Assembly: GCA_024345305.1 (NCBI GenBank)
Contig: BRON01000009.1
Span: 682,001-746,000, forward strand
Direction of reading: 5' to 3'
DNA: 64,000 nucleotides
Source of the DNA: Mrakia gelida
Taxonomy: Eukaryota > Basidiomycota > Tremellomycetes > Cystofilobasidiales > Mrakiaceae
The position numbers and the translations under genes were made by a program. Shown here in pieces: positions 35,859 to 46,137 of the stretch (positions are counted from its first letter, which is position 1; each line of letters opens with the position of its first letter). The notes under the pieces were generated by a model. The model searched no databases, had not been told where the DNA came from, and worked only from the letters and a program-made list of their open reading frames with translations.

Positions 35859-37515
35859 CTACAGAATCACACAGTTTCTCTTCTTCTTCTTCCGACGCTG
35901 ACCACCTCCACCTCCTCCACTCCCTCCACCCAGACTCGAGTTCCCTCCTCCTCCTCCGTACTCCTTCATGGCTCCTCCGTTCCCGTTGGCGGATCCGTTC
36001 GACGTGTTCGGAGGCGATCCGTTCTTGCGATCCGACATCAGACGAACTAACGACCTGAACGCGTTCTCCACTCCGTAGTTGGTTCGTGCTGAGACCTGGG
36101 AGGTCGAGGAAGGGGTGGGTTGGACGAAGAGATTGAGGGTGAGAGGGAGGGAGGTGAGGTCGGAGGGAAGGAATCGGTCAGCTCGCGTTTGTCGAGCTCT
36201 CTTCGACCTCCCAGAGTAACAGCTATCCAACAACGCCAAGAGCCCAAACGAGGAAAGCACAGAGACGAGTACGGACCTCAAAGAAAGCATCTGCTCCAAG
36301 ATCGAAGGCTTGTTGTCGACCACTGTCGACCGACACTTCTCGATCGGTCTGCCCACGGTCGCACTTGTTTCCGACGATGATGATGGGTGGACGATCCTCT
36401 CCCTGCATTCGTTTCGTATCCAGAACTCGGTCGAAGATGTCTGGTATCCGACTGAAGGCTGTCAGGGACCAAGGAATTAAGGTAGGTCAGCAGGAGAGGA
36501 GGGAAAGTCGGAAGGGCGGCTTGAGTTTTGAGCTCGACGGAAGGGAAGGAGGGGGAGGAGAGTTTGAAGGTCGGAAGCTCGACGAAGCAGCGTTTGGAAC
36601 GAAGGGATAGAACGTACATGCTGAGGAAGCTATCGAGTAGACGAGAATGAATCCCTCTCCGTCTCTGCAAGAAGTGAAGAAGCAAGCAGAGAGTTGGGTC
36701 AGCCGCACGTCTCGTTCGGACGAGACCTGCTCGCCCTCTCTCTCGTTACCCTCTCGTTCCCTTCCTGTTGAGCTTCGCGTAAGCGGAGAAAGAGAGACTC
36801 ACTTGATCCATTGATTCCGAAGGGCTGTGTACTCCTCTGTGGTATCAGCGAAGAGGGAAAGGCGTGAGCTCTCTAGCTCTGACGATCGTTGCAGTGCGAC
36901 CAGAAAAGAGAGGACAGCGAGAAGGCGAGAACGAGCGAGGGTGAAACAAACGCTAGCTCACCTTGTCCAGCAGTATCCAACACCTCCAGAAGACAAGCCT
37001 GGTCATCGACGACCCATAACCTTCGATAGCAGTCCTCAATCGTCTGATGAAAGTGGGCGAAGAAGCGAGAGAACGGCGGTCAGACGACGAGAGAAGGGAC
37101 CGAGAGGAGGGAGGGAGAAGGGCGAGGAGGATCGAGAGCAGAGAGCGAGCGATGGATCTCTTCGTGAAAGGGAAGGTTTAGAACGCACTGGATCGTACGT
37201 CTGCAAGAGAAGGGAAGAGAGCGTCAGTACTTTGCTTCCGAGATGTATGTATAGAAGCGGCCGAGAGCGGGTGATAAAGAGAAGAGGTGAGAGAAGGGAA
37301 GGAAGGGCGAACTGACCTCGACGAACTGGGACATGGTGAACTGAACCACGAGAGCAGTCTTTCCGACTCCTCCGTCTCCTAGGACAGTGATACGATGATT
37401 CACTACATAGATGTGTACAAGGAAGAGTCAGGGAAGAAAGCGAGGAGATGGGAGAGGGCGTTCTCTCACCTCTGGAAGCCATGTTGGACGCATTGCCGTT
37501 TTGATGTCTGCTCAT
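35859..37515 (-). CDS. Ras/Rap-family small GTPase
   Basis: A membrane-anchored GTP switch for growth or polarity signalling. Motifs in order: G1 GDGGVGKTALVVQFT, effector loop YDPTIEDCYRR (split by a 12-nt exon), G3 LEVLDTAGQEEYTALRNQWI, G4 NKCD in PPIIIVGNKCDRGQTD, G5 SARTNYGVENAFR. The Gly and Gln positions equivalent to Ras 12 and 61 are both normal. The C-terminal Gly/Ser/Asn-rich linker ends in a polybasic stretch and CAAX box RRKKKKRNCVIL. The terminal Leu predicts geranylgeranylation, as in Rap/Rsr1 proteins, rather than farnesylation. WVVDDQACLLEV in switch II is unusual for canonical Ras1. Whether it is the Ras2 or Rsr1 counterpart cannot be settled here. Confidence 0.88.
37189..37200 (-). 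other. 12-nt micro-exon in the Ras effector loop
   Basis: Minus-strand ACGTACGATCCA between CTCTTGCAG and GTGCGTTC encodes TYDP, the first half of the switch I motif YDPTIED. Both flanks are canonical splice sites, and the exon is phase 0 at both ends. Confidence 0.85.
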
Positions 37516-39280
37516 TCAACGAGAGAGAGAAGGCGAAGAAGGGAAGAAAGAAGGGAAGATCCGGATCTTGAGGAGAAGAAGAAGGGGGCCGCTGAAGTCG
37601 TTATACGAGCAAAGAAAGAGCGATGAGGTGGGGAGAGGTTGTTGGGCGTTGCAGGTCAAAGGAAAAGGTCGAACGCCTTCTCTCCTCCCCCTCCCTCCCC
37701 CTTTGCTCTCGCCTTCCTTTGCTTCCATCTCAAGGCTTTTGATCTCGAAAATCAGAGAGGAGAGCCGCGAGATGTGGTCAAACATCTCCTTCCCCCTCCG
37801 CCGTCCGCGAAGGAAAAGGGGCCAGCTCAGAGAAACGAGAGGAGCAGCGTGAAAATATGCTTCGGTCGAAAGCACGCGAGGCTCGAGCGAACGATCAACC
37901 CAAAACAGTCGACTTTCTTCCTTCCCTCCTTTGCTGCTCATCTCATTCCCGTCTTGCACGCGTCCTTCATCTTCCTCCTCGGTTCCTGAGATCGGTGGCT
38001 TTTAGGAAGAAAGGAAATTCGGACGAGGAGAGACAGGACAGGTCGCGCGCGACTCACCTCTTTTTCACGTCGACGGAGTTTCTCTCGCTCTCGCTCTTTG
38101 TTCCTTCCCTCTTCAGTCGAGATGAGTCGAGGGAAGCTCAACTCCTGAACTTCCACTGAGAAGCTCGTGCCTACACGATCAAAAAGCCAAGCAAAAACAA
38201 CGATCGAGAGAACAAGGACGCGTCGAGCGAGATCGAGTCGTCGTGGAACGAGCGAGCGAGGGAGAGCGATGAAAAACGTCAGGCCACGAGAATGGGTCTA
38301 AAGGCCAAAAAAACGAGGGTGGTGATCGAATGAGAGCTAGCACATCGGAGGGAGGAAGGAACAGGGAAAGAGAGCGAGGGAGGAAAGAGGGACACAGCGG
38401 GCGGAGAAGGCGTCCCCGTTCAAGAGCAGCCTCTTCCTCCCTCCAAGAGCTTCCCCTCGTGGGGAGGTTGCAGTCTCGATTGACCCCCTGCCTCTTTTGC
38501 AATCACGATCGACGAGCGAGCCGACGAGCTTGCGAGGAGGGGCTTGGGTCAATGTGTCGAGAACCCTCCCCCCCCCCTTGAGAGGTCCCTTCGAGGTCGG
38601 GTTCCGAAGGGACCAGGTTTTTCTTCGCCGAGGTTGTGGCATTTCTGAAAAGCTCCAGCTTCGCTCTACGACTTCCTGAGCTGCAAAACTGTCGTAGCTG
38701 CCCTTCGCGACGAGGCATCGGGCAGCGAAAACAGCGAGTATCTCGACGAATTTCGCTTGATTTCTTTTGCTCGTCTCTCGCTGCCTCTCTCTCCTGCCAC
38801 AGAACGAATTTGGGAGATCTAAAAAGCTGAGGTTTGGGGGGCGGTTGTCCCCGAATCTCCGGAAACTTTTTGGAGTCGCAGAAATTCTAGAAGGCGAAGG
38901 AGTATAGAAAACGCGCCGACCTCTCGCACCATTGAATCAAGCCCCTCCTCAGCGAGCTCGTCGTTTCCGCTGAGCGCCGGGCTTCTCCGAGACTGGGGAG
39001 GTTGTATGTAGAGACGGGATAGCACACGCAATGATCACCTGACGGAAAGCCTGCAGGTCGAGGAGCGAGTGACTCGGCCGAAGAAGACGCGTCGGGGAAA
39101 AGTCGTCCTCGTTCGTCTTGAGCTCAGCAGCCAGCTCCGTTCTACATCACGAAAGGTTGAGAGCTTCGACTAGAGAGCTGATTCAAAAAATGTGCTGATC
39201 ATCAAAACTGTGCAAGAAGGAACAAGAGAAAGAGTAAGAAATCGAAAAATGCAAAAGCTCGTGAGACGCGTCGTTCCCCG
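37516..39280. other. 1.8-kb gene-free stretch upstream of the Ras gene
   Basis: The longest non-coding gap in the window. It presumably holds the Ras promoter and long 5' leader on its left and the 3' flank of the next gene on its right. Contains a 10-C homopolymer near 38568, a perfect 10-bp hairpin at 38584-38614 and a second stem-loop at 38830-38858. I found no coding exon or tRNA-like structure. Confidence 0.5.
38584..38614. repeat. Perfect 10-bp inverted repeat with 11-nt loop
   Basis: GGTCCCTTCG (38584-38593) is exactly complementary to CGAAGGGACC (38605-38614). Confidence 0.8.
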
Positions 39281-42200
39281 TCAACCAACTCTCTTACTCC
39301 TCCCCAACGGCCTCTTACTGCTACCGCTACCACTAACACCAGCATCAACACCAGCACCGCCTCCTCGCCCAACTCCAACAACAGCTCGACCACGAACTCT
39401 CGACGACGGCTCGACAACGTCTTGGAAGAAGTCGTCTTGCGAGTACGGCTCCCACTGCTCCTCCTCCTCAGCTTCCCCGTCCCCTCGCTCCCCAGCAGCC
39501 ACCGTCGAGCTGCTCCCTTTCGCACTTCCTCCTCTCCATCCTCCGACTGTTCCAACACCATCGCTCTGAGAAGCACGAGCTGATCCTCCGTTCGCGTTCG
39601 ATCCTGAAGCGACCTGATCGTTGGACGACGTCGAGGCTGGAACGGTTCGAGGAGCGTTCCTAATGGTCGTGGGAGCAGCGACGAATCGAGGTGAAGTTCG
39701 AGAAGTGGAAGAGGGCCCTCCTCCGAGCGGCGACGAGGGAAGAGCGGGAGACGAAGAACGAAGTCCTGAGGGTTTCGATGGCTGGGTGCTCGCTTTCGTC
39801 CTTGGGAACGATATGACCGCGGCTGGGTTCAATCTCGATGCCGACGAGGAGTTCGATCGAAGAGGAGGAGGAGGAGGAAGTGGATTGGTAGCAGGAGAAG
39901 AGGGAGAGGAAGAGGAGGCGGTTGGGTTGGACTTCGATCCTCCCGCGACGACGTCGACGCGTTGCTGCTTGGGTTTGGGTCCGAAGTAAGGGGAGAGGGA
40001 GGAAGCTGGAACGAGGATTTCCGAAAGACGATGAGATCCTTTCCTAGCGAGCGACGAGGACGAGGGAGATCGTTTGGCGACGGAGGGAGGAGTAGCGGTT
40101 GCAGGGATGAAGGAAGGGAGGGCTGTTCTCGACCACACTCGCACGAGGAGGAGGAACGAAGGGTCAGGGATCGGAGCTCCTCCAGTTGAGGAGAGGACGA
40201 GTCGAAGAAGCCGTGGGTGAGAAGTAGAGGAAGTGGAGTGAGCGAGCGAGGGAAGGAAAAGAGACGATACTCACCCAACTGAGAGAGCGACGTGATTCGC
40301 TTGACCGGCGTTCGCTGCTGTTCTTCCTGCTGAGGTGCTGGTGCCGGCGGGGGAGGAGGAGGACGAAAAGGAGGTGCCGATGGAGGTGCTTGTCGAAATA
40401 GGAGAGGAGCTGGCGCCGACTGAGGAGCGAGGTTGTGCTTTACCGGAGAGGGAAGAGGAGCTGCAGCAAACGAGACCGTCCTTTGTCGTCTCCTCGGTCC
40501 AGTCGAAACGGGAGGTCCCTTCCTCAACGACGACTTGAGCACCTGCCCACTTCCTCCTCGTCTTCGCGTCAAACTGACCGTCCCGGTCACGAACTCGAAG
40601 TCGTCCTTGCTCATGCCTGGAGGGAGAGGCGCCGACGAGCCTCGATGGGGTTGGACAGAGGAGATCGAGAAGGTTCGGTTGGTGATAGAGAGAGTTCGAT
40701 CGACGAAGCATTTGGGAGCTTCTGCCTGAGGAAGGAGAGGAAGAGGAGAAGCCTTGTTCGACGCGACGACTGAGGAGGCTGGGAGTCGAGCTGGTTCGGA
40801 GGGACCTGCTTCTGCGGGCGACGCGTCGACGGCGGGAGGTTTGGGCTGGTTTGACGGGTTGGTAGGTTGAAGAGCCTTCTCGAGAGGTGGAGGAGATGGG
40901 ATGCGATAGGCGGGAGAGCGGGGAGGAGAAGGTGTTGCTGGGACGTAGGTATCCGACGGCTCTCGATCCACGATCCTCCTGCTCGACCTTCCTCTGGAAA
41001 CAGGACGAGCGACCTTTGCGACGACGTCCTTGGAGTTCCACTTCCCCTTCGTGGAGACGATCTTGCTCATTGACGCTGATGCTGATGCTGCTGAGGTTGA
41101 GGATCGAAGAGACGAGCGGCGATCCGAAGGTGGGTTCTGGGCGACCGAAGGAACGACTGTCTCCTGCTTCTCCTGCTGGCTCTCCTCCTCCTTCTCCTTC
41201 TGCTTCCCAGCTCGAACCGACGATGATCTCGAGTCCGGGATGGCCTCTTCCATCGATACCTCCCTCGACGACTCCTCGATCTCCTCCTCGACGGCCACGT
41301 TCCTCGCGAGCGACGAGCTGATCTTGTCCATGACCTGATCCATCGGGAAGAGGACCTTTCCACTTTCTGGTCGAGTTCGAGGACGTTCGGAGACGGCGAC
41401 GTTTCTTCCCTTCTTGAGAGGACCGTTCGAGGGAGACGAGATGGGACCGTCGAGAGGCGAGGAGACGTCTTGGAGTCCGTTCGCTTCTTGAGCGTCGTCT
41501 CTGTTGACGACGGGTTGCTGCTGCTGCTCCTGTTGAAGATCCCCATCGAAGTCCATGTCGACTCCAGCGAAGAACGAATCGTCGTCGAGGTAGGCGCCGT
41601 ACTCGTCCTCGTCCTCGTCCTCGTCCTGATGTCGATTTTCGTCGAATCCAAGTGCTTCGACGAACGCGTCTCCTCCAGCTCCGTTCTCTCCCATCTCCTC
41701 CTCGTCCATCCACTCTCCTCCCTCAACGGCATGCAAGCTCAAAGCCTTCTTCTTCTGCTTCCCATCCCACGCTCGAGACGCGTTGGTTCCGCTCGAGGAG
41801 TTGACGACTTCGAGAGGGAGCTCCGTCGGCTTTCCCACGACTGCCTTCTTGACCTTCTTCTGCTTGATAGGGTTCGATGGGAGGGACGGGAAGGATTCAA
41901 TGGAGTCGGAAGGTTGTCGTCGTCGAGCAGGAGGGTGGACCTGAGCGTTGTCGACTGGAGAGATGGAATCCGACGCGATGGGAGGAGTTGGGTAGGCTCT
42001 GGATCAGGAACGAGGCGGGAGCGGAGAGGATCAGTCCACCGGCTTTGAACACACGGGTAGAAGAAGGAATGATACTGACTTGGGTCGAGGAGGAAGAGGA
42101 ACGGTCTGTCGAACAGCGTTGTTTCGAGGTGGAGGAGCGGCGAGGGGTGGGAGAGGGTCGCGTCGACTCCTCGACTTGTCCTTCTCCTTCTTCCTCTTCT

Positions 42201-43917
42201 TGAGACGATCTTCGAATCGATCTTCCTTCTCGGGAGGCGGCGTGAGAGGTCTGTAAAGAAGGTACCGAAACGAGCGAGTCAGCTTCGAGTTCGACGCAAG
42301 CGAAAAGAAACGCATACACTCACCCATCCTCGAGCTCCATCATCTCAAGCTGAGGAACGCCCTTCCTCCCCTTCTTCGTCTTCTTCTTCTGAGCCGCAGC
42401 TCCCTGACCGTTTGAAGCTCCCACAACTACCAGCTTCGCGCTGCTCTTCGCAGTCGGAAGCGTCGAAGCTCCTCCTCTCTTCCTCTTGATCCCTCGTCGA
42501 CCGTCGAGAAGGTCGATCGTGAATCCTTCGGGCAGCTGGAGAGTCAATGCGAGAGCGGTGATGGTCGAGAGTGTCTGCATTTTGGGAGGTGAGGAGACTG
42601 TGTCGTTGGCTCGTTTGGAGGTCGATGGTCTGAGGATGGAGCGAGCGGTTGGGAAGGAGGGAGCGGCGTGGACGCGAGGTCGTTTGGAAGGTCGAGGGTT
42701 CGCGAAGTGGAGTTGCGGACTGATGCGAGGCGAATCGATACGTCAACTCCTTCGATCGTGACTTCAGCGAGCAGATGAGGAGGAAAATGAGCTCGCCTTC
42801 GTCTCCCATCATCAAGCTTCAACCTCGGACACTCGTTCTCTCCTCCTCTCCCATCATCCTCGAGTTTCATCTTCTCCTCCCTCTTCCTCCCTCTCTTGTT
42901 CGCTCCCAGCACCCCCTTCCTAAACTTCTTCTCAGCTCCCTCGTTCACGATATCCTCCCTCTGCTCAGCTCCGTTCCTCGTAGGAGGAAGATGAGCGATC
43001 GCTGCTTCCTCGCGTCGCTCGTCCTCCTCGTCCGCGTCCGAGAACGACGGTCCTCGAGCCGGTCGAACAGGGACGGGATGCGGTTTGGTCGCGTAGGATT
43101 TGGGCTTGGGTTTGGGTTGTTTCCTTTTTCGAGCGGAGGAGGAGGAGAGGTTGGGAGGAGGAGAGCTGGAGAGGAAGGCGGAGACGGTTCCTGGAGGGCC
43201 GGGTGCTGGTTGAGGAGGAGGAGGAGGGTGTGATGGAGTGACTGGTCTGGGAGGAGGAGGAGCTGCTGCACGAGAGGTGCGAGGTTTTGGGAGGGAGTTG
43301 TTGACTGATTGCTTGGTGTTCGTGGGCTTGGACTTGGGTTTGGCGTGAGATGAAGGCGGGGATGGAGGAGAGGGAAGTGGAGAGGGAGCAGCGGGTCGAG
43401 GGAGGGGAGGAGGAGCTCGAACTCCTGGTCTTCTTTGGAGGGTGTTCGTTGAGGCGTTCTGGATGGGAGCGGTAGTTCCAGGAGCCGCTTGAGGTTGGTT
43501 CTTGTTCTGGAGGTACAAGAAACGAGAAAAGAACGAGTAAGGACCATAGAGGGGAAGAGGGAAAGGGAGGGAGGGAAAGGGTCGAGCTCACCTCCTTCGA
43601 CACTCCTCCAGCTTCAGCTCCACCTCTCCCCCCTCCTCCCTTCTGGCCAATCTGAGAATCTCCTCCTCGGTCTTTCGATGCGAGTCTTACTGCAGTGTTC
43701 TCTGTACGACCAAAAGAGTGGAAGACGAGTCAGAGGAAGCGAGAGGGGAGAGGATCTCCTCCGCCTCGAAGGAAACGAGTCGAGCTCACCTCGTCGTCGA
43801 ACTCTCTTCCTCGCACGCTACCACAAAGAAGCAATCACGAGATCAGCACTCGTACGAGAACCGAGTTGAAGGAAATAAGCTCACAGGGATGTCTTCGTCT
43901 TCTGAGGAATCTCCCAT
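39281..43917 (-). CDS. Large, mostly disordered nuclear-type protein
   Basis: Roughly 1,200 residues and no domain I recognise. The start MGDSSEDEDIP is followed by tiny exons (RARKRVRRR), then a Gly-rich exon. A long Pro/Ser/Lys-rich region carries basic patches (SARKRKQPKPKPKS, KRGRKREEKMK), an acidic patch (SDADEEDERREE) and a modest hydrophobic segment, MQTLSTITALALTLQLPEGF. Next come a basic block KEDRFEDRLKKRKKEKDKS, an acidic block near NRHQDEDEDEDEYGAYLDDD, a Gln run (QQEQQQQ), and a C-terminal Ser/Pro region with SPYFGPKPKQQRVD and EEEEQWEPYSQDDFFQDVV. Alternating basic and acidic low-complexity blocks suggest a nuclear scaffold or chromatin protein. One intron near 42735-42850 was inferred from frame and is uncertain. 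Confidence 0.6.
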
Positions 43918-44749
43918 CCTTCGCGGTCGTGGTCGAAGGAGAGTCGAAGCGACGTTCCTCGAATCCCTCCCTTCCCTTGGTCGAGGTTGAGTTTGGGTCC
44001 GAGGACCTCTGACTCTCTTCTGGCAGGGGGTTGACTCGTCTCGAGTGTTATCCGAACGTCTCCTCTGCTCTCAGAATCGATGAATAGCCTGGCGGTTGGC
44101 CATCCTAGCACCGTCGAAGCTCGTGCTTCTCCTGTCCGACGTTCTAACTTGACGAAGGGAGAGGGAAGCTGATAGGACGTTCGAAACGAGAAGCGAATGG
44201 ATACGTGGTACGGTCGCTATGTAAGAAGAGGAAGGTGTGGCTAGATGATGAGAGAAAGCATGGAGGGAAGGGAGCGAGGACGGGGAGCGAAAGAAGATGG
44301 GAAAGCGAAGGGGATGACAGCTTCGTAGAGGAGTTCGAGCGAGGAGGGAGGAGGCAAAAGGATGTAGCGAAGTCTGAAAGATAGAAAGAGAGCGTATGGC
44401 ATATCGGGAAAGCACGAAGAGGAGGAAAGCAGAGAGAGGAGGAAACGAGGGAGTCCAGGAGACCAGACGCGAGGCGAGGAGATCGAAGGGTCCGAGGAGA
44501 CAATTCCTGTGAGAAACAAAGGTCGAGAGGGTCAGCGTTGCAGAGGGAAGACAAAAGATACGCTACAAGTGAGGGCGCTAGTCGCCACTGACCTTCGAAC
44601 GGAGCCGAACGAGACGAGAGGGATCCGACGCGTCGTGATTTGAGACGAGGTTCGAGCTGAGCCGGGAGCTGTGAAGATGAGAGGGGAATTCAGCAACGGA
44701 GCAAAAAGGAGGGGATAGAAGACAGAGAAAGGTTGACTCACCCTATTGT
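43918..44749. other. Intergenic, promoter of the disordered-protein gene
   Basis: 832 bp between minus-strand genes. Intron-like signals (GTGAGTCAAC after 44750 on the minus strand) suggest that the upstream F-box-like gene has a spliced 3' UTR. No coding exon accepted. Confidence 0.4.
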
Positions 44750-45885
44750 CTACTGAACCAGGGAGAAAGTTGAAGGAACGAGCTCGAACCGAACCCTTTC
44801 CATATCCAGCTCCACCTCCCAATCCGTTAAGCCTTGCCGCTTCCAATACGCCTTCAGCCGCTTCCTAAACAGACCCTTCTCCCTCTCCGACCCCACCCGA
44901 ACAACCCATGCATCCACTCCAGTCTCCATCGCCTCGGGATGCATCTCGTACACCATCTCGGTTCGAAAGGTATCCTCCGACATCTCGGATCCTGAGCTCG
45001 AAGAAAGATCCAAGACCACGAGGGAGGGATCTGCCCCTTCGAAGGCGTGGATGAAGCAGTCGTCTCGAGCAGAGGTGGCGTGGGCGATGTGAAGTTCGAC
45101 GAGGTGGGTCCAGCCGCACCCGTAGAAGTTGAAGAGCGGGTTCCAAAGCGAGTTTCGTTGACCGACGAGTTGGACCATTTTCGGGTCCAGAACCTCATAG
45201 ATGCGGGTCCATCGTTCGAGCTCCTTTGCGTCGTCTCGTATACCGATTCCGACGGGACGTAAGACGAGGAGATCGACGGACACGGAGGGGGTCGACGCCC
45301 GCGACGAAGAAGGAATGGGAGGAAGTCTGGTGGCCGAGAGGTTGAGTTCTTTGTCTCCTGTTGAAGCTTCTTCTGTTGCGGTGATGGTAAGGGTTTGGAT
45401 GTGGAAGAGGTTGAGGTAGGGATGGAGGTGGGCGTGGTCGAGGATCCCATCGTCTTCCTCGCCCTGGAAGAAGGAGCGGGAGGGAAGAGAGAAAGAGGTG
45501 AGCTCGATGTCGTCTCCCTTGCCCCTGACCTTAGCGTAGAAAGGACTCACTCTCGAGCAGAAGAGCTTCTCTACGTTCTCCAGTCCGACGATCTCGATAT
45601 CTTGGTAGAGGATGGGGGAGGAAAGTTGGAGGAAGGAGAGGGAGACTTGGGAAGTGATGGCCAACGTCGAAGGGTCGCAGAATCGAAGGATCTGGTGCTT
45701 GATTTCGGGGTAGCGTTGGGAGAGGTTTGGAGGAGGGTTGAGTAGGCTTGATATGCATGCTGAGTTGAAGATTGAAGATTTGACGGATTGAGAAGATGGT
45801 TGTCAGGATGGACTCGTTTCGCTCCTCCTCTTTGAGCTTTCGTCGAGCGAGACCTTCTCTCCTCACCCTCTCTCCCATCGCCCAT
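44750..45885 (-). CDS. F-box-like protein, paralogue C
   Basis: Homologous to the genes at 11649 and 32178. The conserved core YPEIKHQILRFCDPSTLA is followed by SSPILYQDIEIVGLENVEKL. An intron lies at the same site as in the paralogues, and exon 2 begins GEEDDGILDHAHLHPYLNLF with VDLLVLRPVGIGIRDDAKEL and YEMHPEAMETGVDAWVVRVG. The frame upstream of the F-box has no ATG. I therefore propose an extra first exon (ATG 45885, MGDGRE) joined at an acceptor before CATGCATATC, giving MGDGREACISSLLNPPPNLS. This replaces the Ser/Pro/Leu N-terminus of paralogues A and B. Divergent from NOT2. Confidence 0.7.
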
Positions 45886-46137
45886 CCATCCTCAATCCCC
45901 TTAGCGTTAGTTTGAATCACCCCTCCACATCCTCGAGAGTCTAAGGAAGCCTCTCTGACAGATTTTATCTCCTTTATCCTCCTCCCGCCCGCGTTTCTTG
46001 ACCTCGACCATCGACCGCCCCTTCACCTCCCTCCCCCTTCCTTCCCTCTCCTTCGCCTTCGCTCCCTCAGCCTCTCTCCCCTCAAAAGCTCGCCGCTCCT
46101 CCTCTCTACCCTCTACTCCCAACTCGTTCTAGGACCG
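45886..46137. promoter_or_regulatory. Bidirectional promoter, F-box-like gene C / NOT2
   Basis: 252 bp between divergent ATGs, strongly C/T-rich on the + strand (46015-46120). No factor site can be named. Confidence 0.5.

Noticed and set aside
40271..41713. 480-codon minus-strand frame overlapping the disordered-protein gene
   Set aside because: It is a frame-shifted shadow of the coding frame. The accepted frame joins cleanly to flanking exons, and this one does not.
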